Notes under the pieces: model-generated
Seen by the model: only the letters and a program-made list of their open reading frames with translations
Told to the model about the DNA's origin: nothing
Databases searched by the model: none
NCBI GenBank assembly: GCA_024734495.1
Contig: JALMQS010000729.1
Coordinates: 1,054,001 to 1,118,000 of the forward strand
Direction: 5' to 3'
DNA length: 64,000 nt
Source of the DNA: Forficula auricularia
Taxonomy: Eukaryota; Arthropoda; Insecta; Dermaptera; Forficulidae
Program-made: the position numbers and the translations under genes
Part shown: positions 57,212-64,000 of the stretch, piece by piece
Position numbering within the stretch: position 1 is the first letter of the stretch
How the letters are laid out: every line of letters starts with the position of its first letter

Positions 57212-57487
57212 TAAAAGTATGGTAAAAGGTCGTCATTTCTTTAATGTATGTCCGAGAATCCCGATTTGTCCGTGGTTTGAAAACTTCAATCGAGGGGTGA
57301 ACCGCGATTGGAATTAGGTGTACACCGTCTTTGGAATTATTTGGAATTACTTTGGAATTCATCAGATAATCTATTGTCTTCTACTTGGAAATGAAAGTGG
57401 AAGTGGAAGTAGGTGTACATGATTTTAGGTCGTGGTTTACCCCTCGACTTCACTCTTCAAAGAAAACTGAAGGTTCATATTATTCAA

Positions 57488-57682
57488 CTTTTTTTTTCTT
57501 TTTTTTTTTGGCTTTTCGGCCTTTCTAGCCATAAGCCAATTTACGATACTTTTATTATATTTTTATAAATTTGTCTCTACCCCGGGGTCAGATTTTAGCC
57601 GGATGCCTCGAGTCGGATTCGAACCCGGGTCCTCTTGGTTAGCAGGCTGACACACTACCACCTAGCCTAACCCGGCCCCCCT
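57488..57682 (-). mobile_element. tRNA-derived SINE
   Basis: On the minus strand the head reads GGGGCCGGGTTAGGCTAGG, then GGTAGTGTGTCAGC (A-box region) and CCCGGGTTCGAATCC (B box), then a body ending GGCCGAAAAGCC and an A-run (T/C-run at 57488-57509). Same family as 9624-9932 without the extra internal block. Confidence 0.8.
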
Positions 57683-57899
57683 TTTTTGACTTAGACTAGT
57701 GCATGCAACAACACCAGCATACCTACACAGTATCGGGCAGAGAGATCATCCATTCTGCTCTTGTGATTCTATTTCTATTTGTGATATTAACCACGTCCTT
57801 CTGGGCTGTGAGACACATAGACACCAAATTGATCGTTTATACCTTGATATTAAAGGAAAAAATGATTTCCCCACATGCGCGGAGATTCTATTGGCATCT

Positions 57900-58500
57900 T
57901 TATGCCACTGCTAAAGCTGCAGCGCGCAAGCTTGGTCTCCTATTTAGGTCTAGACGCAGTTATACACCCAGTCAACTTCTTATACTGTATAAGGCTCAAA
58001 TTCGTCCCTGTCTCGAATATGGCTCTCATTTGTGGAGGGGTGCCTCCAAGCATTCTCTTGCTACACTGGATGCGATTCAGAAGCGTGCAATAAATTGATA
58101 GGAGACCCGGCTCTAACCAACTCACTCGACTCCCTGGCTCATCGAAGAACCGTTTCTGCCCTTTCCCTGTACTACAGATACTATCACGCCTAAAGCCCTC
58201 TTTGCTAGAAACACACGGTTTTCGAACGCTCAGCACCCCTTCGCTGTCAAATTGGATAAAAATCAAACAAGCGCTTTCGCCAACTCTTTATCCCTATGAC
58301 CTCCAGAGACTGGAACTCGCTCCCTGCCACCATCTTTCCCGCGACTTATAACCTTCAGCTATTTAAGACCCGTATCCACAGATACCTTCGACCCCCGTCC
58401 AGCCCATGAAATACTTTCTTCTTCTTTTCACGATGAAGGGGCCAACCCGCCCTTTAGGGGTTGCACCTTTTTGGTGTAACTCCTTCTCTCATCATTTCCA
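57900..58500 (+). pseudogene. 5'-truncated jockey/BS-like LINE
   Basis: The frame reads ATAKAAARKLGLLFRSRRSY, SQLLILYKAQIRPCLEYGSH, then in shifted frames RTVSALSLYYRYYH and SRDWNSLPATIFPATYN, and ends with the 3' UTR (TTTTCACGATGAAGGGGCC, a GGTTGCACC hairpin) and an A-run at about 58505. This is the connection and C-terminus after the palm domain of a jockey-clade ORF2. It is the longest of the four copies in the window and has at least three frame breaks. Confidence 0.85.
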
Positions 58501-58707
58501 TTTGAAAAAAAGGTCCAATTGCATATATCGTTATTAAGCATATAATATCCATTGACTTCCAATTTTAATCCAATGATCACTATTTATTTATTTATTTATT
58601 TTGTTATACACCTACTCTTCGTGAATCTGAGTCGACTGACTAAATGGGCATTTAGTTCCCTAGGCCAAAGAAGTAGAGAGAGAATAAAAATTTTTAAGAA
58701 AAAAATA

Positions 58708-59368
58708 AAAACCGACTTCAAAAATTAAGTGCAACAAATATAAAAATACACTAAAAGGTATAAAATAATTATTATCTTATTTAGTTACAACTAAACGACG
58801 AAAATATTAACTACGAAATTACTTTTTAAAGTCGGTGCCAAACAAACTATACCTATAAGCGAGCGTACCCGCCAAACGTACTAAGTAAGATCCGTCGAGT
58901 GCGATTCATAAAAGGTATATGTTTGGCACCAACTTCAAAAATGGTTTGTGTATATTTCGTCGTTTATATTAAGTCGATAAGATAATAATTATTTTATACC
59001 TTTTTAGTAGCTTTTATATTCGTTGCACTTAATTTTTTGAAGTCGTGTTTACTTTTTTCTTAAAAATTTTTATTTTTCTCTTTTTAGTGATGTTATTAAT
59101 AGTGATTATATCATCAGAACTTGACCAAATTAATATGACACCATCCCTAAGACACCCCCTTTCGGATAAAAAAAGAACCATCGAAATCGGTTCATAAACA
59201 AAGAGGTTAGGTCTAAACAAACCTAAACAAACCTAATAAAAAAGGTCTAATACCTATGAAAAAAAATCGAAAAAAAAATGGGACCAATCGGAAGCTACAC
59301 TGGACCCAATGCAAAAAAAATTTTCAAAATCGGTTGACAATTGGCGGAGATATGAGGTAACATAGGCA

Positions 59369-59408
<40 letters not shown>

Positions 59409-59447
59409 CAATCGAATAGAGAACCTCCTCCTTTTTTGAAGTCGGTT
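58708..59447 (-). repeat. CCGACTTC family copy 4 (complete, reversed)
   Basis: Fold-back half at about 58708-59060, then the middle block, a poly-A run (59371-59405, the reverse of the poly-T in other copies), AACCTCCTCCTTTTTTGAAG and GTCGGTT at 59447. It directly abuts the hAT transposase remnant. Confidence 0.85.
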
Positions 59448-59684
59448 AAAAAAACAATTTTATTTTTCATCAAAATTTTAATGATTAAAATTCCCTTTTT
59501 CGGGCTTTCTGTAAGCAAAAGTCTTAATAACATCAATATTCAAATTTCGGGTAATGGAATGTTCGATGGATATAATAGCTAAGTTGCGTAACCTTTCTTG
59601 TTCCATAAAATTTCTTAAATAAGTTATGAATTTTAATTTTAAAAATGATCGCTCGGCATAGCCGTAGTCACAGGAATGATTACA

Positions 59685-59896
59685 TTAAATTGAAAGTATT
59701 TTTGCCGAGGGTAGCAGAATTTTTATATTTTGAAGGAGACAATAAAAGTACTTAGATTACAAAAGTAATGTACATTGATTCCTGTGAATCAATTGTAATA
59801 GAGTGATGAAGAGTGCAAAGCCCTCGAAACTATAGTCTCGCTATAAATAAAATTTATAATTCAAGCAGAAGACACACTCTTTTATAGTCTCCTACA
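59685..59896 (+). mobile_element. Short retroelement with 13-bp TSD and hammerhead-like motif
   Basis: AGGAATGATTACA flanks it exactly (59672-59684 and 59897-59909), a length typical of target-primed retrotransposition. It contains GTGATGA, a GAG...CTC hairpin, GAAA and the palindrome ACTATAGT followed by C (59803-59837), and then ATAAATAAAATT. A related motif is at 33892-33926. It has no ORF. Confidence 0.75.
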
Positions 59897-60084
59897 AGGA
59901 ATGATTACAAATAACAGAAATGCAGTGCACACTTCTTGAAAGCTTGAAGACATAAAATGATTCTTTGAGATTAATAAATTAGCAAGTTCTCTTATAGAAG
60001 ATGCCTTTTCTATTTCGTGTCTAAAAGTGGATCGAAAACCAAGTATTACCTTGACAAAGGAGACACAGATTTTATAATAATAAA

Positions 60085-60190
60085 TGTTGGGATACTCTTG
60101 TGCTCGCGGCCCTCTCGGGCCTTGGGCCCCTGAGGCCGGAGGCACGAGGCATTTTTGCCCGATATGCCTCCTTATTGTTACGCCACTGCA
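60085..60190 (-). mobile_element. GC-rich hAT-like end fragment
   Basis: On the minus strand it begins CAGTGGCGTAACAATAAGG, a common hAT-type terminus, followed by GC-rich sequence with GGCCTCAGGGGCCC. No matching second end was found. It interrupts the transposase remnant. Confidence 0.45.
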
Positions 60191-60344
60191 TTTAATTAAA
60201 CTTAAAATAAAAACAATCTGAGAATGTGAATCTAAAATATTCTCAAAACTATTCAATATCTTCACGCATTCCATTTCAGATAAGTTGCAAGAAATATCCT
60301 TCCTTGTTTTTTGCTTAGAATTTAAGATTTTTTAAATTTTTTAT

Positions 60345-60600
60345 AATGATATTGATGAGAGAAGGAGATACACCAAAAAGGTGCATCCCCTAAAGGCCTA
60401 GGTTGGTCCATCCATCGTGAAAAGAAGAAGAAGAGGGGATTTTATGGGCTGGGTAGGAGTTGAAGGTATCTGTGGATGCAGGTCTTAAACAGCTGAAGGT
60501 TATAAGTTGAGGGGAAGACGGTGGCTGGAAGTGAGTTCCAGTCTCTTGAGGTCATAGGGATAAAAGATTTGGCGAAAGCGTTGGTTGGATGCACTCGTTT
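60345..60600 (-). pseudogene. LINE 3' fragment (jockey/BS-like)
   Basis: The minus strand encodes FIPMTSRDWNSL and QLFKT, then the same 3' UTR as 51550-52095 (GGTGCACC hairpin, TTTTCACGATGG), ending in TTATAAAAAATTTAAAAAAT. Only the last part of ORF2 is present. Confidence 0.8.
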
Positions 60601-60640
60601 TCAAGAAGAAGGTATTATTATCAATTTTACTTAGAGAAAG

Positions 60641-60925
60641 TGGTGTAGGTTTTAGTTGAAACATGATATTAATTAATAAAGTAAAGGGTGTGTATTCACA
60701 GTGAATGAAATGAGCTCGCAGGTTTATACAAACTCAATATATTTCTGATTATTAGTCCATCATCAGGAGTTTACAGGTTAAAACTGTTTTAACCTGTAAA
60801 CTCCTGTGATGGACTAATAATCCAAAATATATTGAGTTTGTATAAACCTCTTTGAGTTTTATTTCATTCACTGTGAAACTACACACCCTCTACTTTATTA
60901 ATTGGTATTATTATCAGCTGGTCAC
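60641..60925. repeat. Palindromic retroelement copy with hammerhead-like motifs
   Basis: The family end TGGTGTAGGTTTTAGTTGAA, then ACATGA, at 60641-60666 is followed by a palindrome (about 60688-60903) whose arms each contain the hammerhead-like block. On the minus strand (60730-60772) AAACTC, CTGATGA, a hairpin, GAAA, TATAT, T and GAGTTT are present, with one change next to GAAA. In the right arm one base of CTGATGA and one of GAAA have changed. Confidence 0.7.
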
Positions 60926-61400
60926 TATCCTAAACTTCATCACTTTCAGTCTTTTTCTTCAGGCTCATCATAAAATGTAAAAAGTTGCTTGAATAATGGC
61001 TTGTAGAAAAATACTTCGTTTTTTTTGCCAGCGATAATCACTCAGTGATGATCGCTGAAATCGATTCTAAGAAATCTTTTAAGACTTCACCAAGAGAATT
61101 AGTTTTCATTGATGACATTAAATTAATCCAACAACGATATCAATGATATCCAATTAAAAATGTGCTTCAAATAAGAGTAGAATTCTCACAACAATATTTC
61201 CTCTTGGACGTTTTTGTAAAGAGTATCAGGATGCATCATTAATGAACCAAAATAATTGAGGATAGAAATCGAATATTGAAAAAAAATATTTTAATCTAAA
61301 AAATCATATTAATAATAAATTTATTTATGTATATTTACATAAATCAAATTGTCTAAAAGATGAGTTCAACAAGAGACCCAAATTTGATAATAGTATCATC
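60926..61400. other. Gene-free stretch
   Basis: AT-rich; no gene recognised. Confidence 0.3.
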
Positions 61401-62414
61401 TAGAGACCGGATTTTTATGCAGTAAAAACTGCCAAAATATGCCATAAAATATGCAGTTAAAATTGCTGAAATATGCAACTAATATGCAGAATAGGTTGAA
61501 ATATGCAAATATATGCAGTAAAAGATGACAAAATAAATTTTTTTATGCACTAAAAAATTAAAATTGAAGACAAAAAGACTATATAATTGAAGGAGTGCTA
61601 TGAAATAAATAAATCTATGTGTCAAATATGTACTTTTATTGCGTAAAAAATTGCACAAAATTCTCATTAGGTAGATATATATATATTATTATTTTATTTA
61701 TTGTCACCGGATATACAGCCCATTTAGACAGCACATCAGTAAAGTTTGAGTAGTGTTAGTGAGGGAGCCGAGATTTAGCCGGTCGAAATTTTATATGCTA
61801 TCAAGGCTCGAACCCGGGCCTCCCGCTTGAACATCGTCATAAATCAACATAATAAATATAATAATGTTTCAAAAAATGTGAACGAAAAAATACGGGGGGG
61901 GGGGGTAGTTTTATTTAACAGACACGATTGTATTGTACTCGTTTTATTATTTATTTTTTTATATTAACAAGCTTTTCATATTGACGTACCTACAAATAAT
62001 AAACTAATATTAATAAAATAATACAAATATTTGACCGGCTCCGATCCCTACACTAATTTACACACACTTCCACACACACAGGAACACTCAATGGCCAAAA
62101 TCGTCTATAGTTACCGAAGGCCTTTAAAAAAAAATAATGTCCCCCTGATTTATATCTTTATTTTTTTCATTCTTTCTCCGAAAATTTGCTTTTAAAAAAA
62201 TCTGTATTTTGCCCAAAAAATCCTTCAAATATGCAATTTTATGCAATATTCTTCAAATATGAAATTTTATGCAATATTACTCAAATATGCAAAAATATGA
62301 AGTATAAAATTTAACCCTCAGAATCCTAGATGCATGATTCGGATAGATAATTGATCCCCTGGGTCAAATGTGGCGACAAACAAAATATGTAATTGCATAG
62401 GAATCCGATCTCTA
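61401..62414. mobile_element. hAT-like element, sister of 8501-9309
   Basis: The left end TAGAGACCGGATTTTTATGC and the inverted right end TAGAGATCGGATTCCTATGC match the first copy's ends in the opposite orientation. Inside it shares ATGCAAATATATGCAG phrases and the ACTCAATGGCCAAAAT block. The flanks do not show an 8-bp duplication. A SINE-like piece at 61690-61830 is nested. Confidence 0.7.
61720..61830 (-). mobile_element. SINE-like fragment
   Basis: On the minus strand GGCCCGGGTTCGAGCC (61804-61819 region) is a clear B box after AAGCGGGA, followed by GGCTAAATCTCGGCTCCC. The A box side is cut off. The left side ends in TTATT-rich sequence. Confidence 0.5.
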
Positions 62415-62870
62415 ATTAGATATATGGCAAGGGTTTAAAGTGAGGAACACTCACCAAGCAAGGTTACGGCATTCGCAAGTATGAGACGTAAGTATATTGA
62501 TTCAAACGAGAATTCAGATGAATCTATTATATATAAGTAGAAGCGAATATAGAACCTTGCTTGTTGGGTGTTCCTCAGTACGCCCAAGCTATTCACTGTA
62601 TTTTTGTAATACCTGCCGAGAAATAAAAACATTTGAGAGAGAAAATAACACACAATCCTATTTATTTTTAACATAGATAATGTTAAAGAGTATAATTATA
62701 CTAATAAATAAAATAATGGGGCACTCTAATATATAGGAAATAATAACAAATGGCGACGGGTTACATGGATTGAAGTTGTTTACAAGAATCTAACATATAT
62801 CGATCATATATGAGTTTTTAGTTAGATTTTCACTACACACCTATCGTCATTTTTTGGAATATATAATATA
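62415..62870. other. Gene-free stretch
   Basis: Contains an inverted pair, GTGAGGAACACTCACCAAGC near 62440 and GCTTGTTGGGTGTTCCTCAG near 62560, a small hairpin. No gene. Confidence 0.35.
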
Positions 62871-63068
62871 AATTAATAAAGTAAAGGGTGTGTAGTTTCA
62901 CAGTGAATGAAATAAAACTCAAAGAGGTTTATACAAACTCAATATATTTCGGATTATTAGTCCATCATCAGGAGTTTACAGGTTTTAAGTTTTATTTCAT
63001 TCACTGTGAAACTACACACCCTTTACTTTATTAATTTATATCATGTTTCACCTAAAACCTACACCACT
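62871..63068 (-). repeat. Palindromic retroelement copy with intact hammerhead-like motif
   Basis: Arms ATTAATAAAGTAAAGGGTGT and following are inverted at both sides. The family end GGTGAAACAT is on the minus strand at 63044-63053. The hammerhead-like block (minus, 62935-62977) reads AAACTC, CTGATGA, TGGACTAATAATCC, GAAA, TATAT, T, GAGTTT: stem I of 6 perfect pairs, stem II GGA/TCC with one extra base before it, and a self-complementary stem III ATATAT. Confidence 0.7.
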
Positions 63069-63339
63069 TTCTCTAAGTAAAATATATATGATATACTGTT
63101 TTAGAATAAATTTCTAGGAAAGTGAAGGAATTTGTAAAGAAAAGTAAATAAATACCCGGTAAAATGTCTTTTGAAAATGGATTTTCAATATTTGTATCAC
63201 AAAAAAAATGTTAAAATATTGAAGAATAAACTCATTTATATTAAGTCTGATTGATTTTATGAGTAAAGCCAAAATGATTCATATTTTAAATATCATAACT
63301 ACATAATTTATTAATATTTTTGTTTAAATCTAATTTTAT
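63069..63339. other. No recognisable feature
   Basis: AT-rich sequence between two repeats. Confidence 0.3.
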
Positions 63340-64000
63340 TTAGAAAATAGCCCAAAATGATGATTATTTTTTCGGGAATCTTGAAATCAAGTTCCAGATT
63401 CAAAATTTAAAATTAGTACTTTGATTTTTCGAAACCTTCACATTAGATTTTCAGATTTCTTATTTTAGAGAAAAAAAAATTATCAGCCCGAATTGTTCTG
63501 TGTTTTCCAGTATCTACATATAAATTTAAATATTTTGAGGATTTTTTTAATTTATATTGGGCCACGGATTGGACAGACCTGGTTTAAATCGAATGGGATT
63601 AAAGAAGGATAATGAAGAATGATAATTTATTTTTTAAAACGGTCACCGATATAATAATCCCTGACTATCCATTATCTATTGACATGAATGAACATACAAG
63701 TCCTGACAAGTTTTATTCCAAGAGAGAAATTATCAATTAATTGTGATTGTTCTAGAAAACCCCAATTCTTTTCTCCTTGTACTAGAATGATAACTATATA
63801 GAGCTGATTAGTGTCATAACATGTAAATTAATGAAATAATAAATATTTTCGAAAATGAAAATATGAGAAGAAGAAGAGTTTTTAAATATTCGAAACTTTA
63901 TTATTTTTTTTTCTTATATAGTTGAGCTTATAATTTTGCTTCTAGTGAATTTTATTCTTGTAAAAAACTTCACGTATTGTACAAATGTACATTCATTTTT
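63340..64000 (+). mobile_element. Third copy of the 4632-6416 hAT family, cut by window end
   Basis: It aligns with about 5615-6310 of that element, including the internal hAT-like end (GGGCCACGGATTGGACAGAC) and the following TTTAAATCGAATGGGATTAA. This proves that the composite structure is shared and older than either insertion. The element continues past the window. Confidence 0.8.

Larger units (their letters stand above)
56828..57905 (+). pseudogene. LINE remnant with RNase H domain, twice interrupted
   Basis: From 56828 the frame reads EILWIPSYTGITGNEDVDRL, the C-terminal core of the RNase H domain of I-type LINEs (the WIPSH.GI.GNE.VD.LA motif), and continues to SIINKRIYRDWQNLWSTL. A PIF MITE (57027-57211) then cuts it; the reading continues with KYGKRSSF, decays, and is cut again by a SINE (57488-57682). 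The last piece, 57699-57905, encodes a CSCD...CDINHVLLGC zinc-knuckle-like tail. No reverse transcriptase core remains. Another LINE joins abruptly at about 57900. Confidence 0.75.
59505..60274 (-). pseudogene. hAT transposase C-terminus (ZMYM1-like), two insertions
   Basis: On the minus strand the frame reads ELANLLISKNHF, SSFQEVCTAFLLFVIIP, then, after an insertion, YAERSFLKLKFITYLRNFM and EQERLRNLAIISIEHSITRN to GNFN. This is the hATC dimerisation region of ZMYM1/TTF-type hAT transposases (the ERSFSKLK...RL..LA..SIE pattern). A 212-bp insertion with 13-bp duplications (59685-59896) and a GC-rich insert (about 60085-60190) disrupt it. The upstream part at 60190-60274 has ILNSFENILDSHSQI. 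No catalytic core is visible in the window. Confidence 0.75.

Overview
This window looks like one stretch of a eukaryotic nuclear genome, most likely an insect or other arthropod. It is very AT-rich, has spliceosomal-type introns, and contains no bacterial-style operons. It carries LINEs of the jockey/BS, RTE and RNase H-bearing types, hAT, Tc1, PIF and piggyBac-like DNA transposons, Helitrons, tRNA-derived SINEs and long fold-back elements. A C2H2 plus DUF4806-like gene hints at a hemipteran or hymenopteran, but that is only a guess. I found no securely recognisable host gene; two weak candidate exons lie at 37.67-38.31 kb.

Layout. 0.8-7 kb: a small hAT MITE, a LINE reverse transcriptase fragment, and a Tigger-like element holding a hAT that itself holds a fold-back element. 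8.5-15 kb: hAT-type non-autonomous elements, SINEs, LINE 3' fragments, a 20-bp-unit minisatellite, and a hAT with a transposase remnant. 15.1-20.0 kb: a young LTR retrotransposon (LTRs about 0.9 kb, nearly identical) whose only gene is a 411-aa coiled-coil, Gag-like protein and which has no pol. 20-27 kb: a twin-primed RTE insertion, fold-back repeats and SINEs. 27.1-29.5 kb: a Tc1-type element (DD34E transposase with an intron and one nonsense codon) with a LINE inserted in its right inverted repeat. 29.5-43 kb: fold-backs, a G-rich Helitron, a satellite array with a 160-bp unit, and a hAT with 8-bp duplications.

43.5-50.8 kb is the most interesting part. A 3.79-kb element with CCCAGATAGCAC termini has inserted into one arm of a fold-back repeat. 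It encodes a C2H2 zinc finger exon and, downstream, two spliced exons resembling the DUF4806 family. It has a CCAAT/GC-box promoter-like stretch and is itself broken by another fold-back. Next to it are three nested levels of mobile DNA: a hAT containing a second hAT and a further fold-back, with both hATs bounded by perfect 8-bp target duplications.

51-64 kb: more LINE fragments, a piggyBac-type end, a Helentron-like element, a PIF MITE, a ZMYM1-like hAT transposase pseudogene and further repeat copies. Across the window a family with a conserved GGTGAAACAT end is scattered in eight places. Several copies are palindromic and carry hammerhead-ribozyme-like motifs (CTGATGA, hairpin, GAAA, palindromic stem III), which suggests Penelope-like or retrozyme-type retroelements.

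The genes do not act as a pathway. They are successive layers of selfish elements, most of them dead. Those that still look intact are the LTR element's Gag-like ORF and, structurally, several MITEs.
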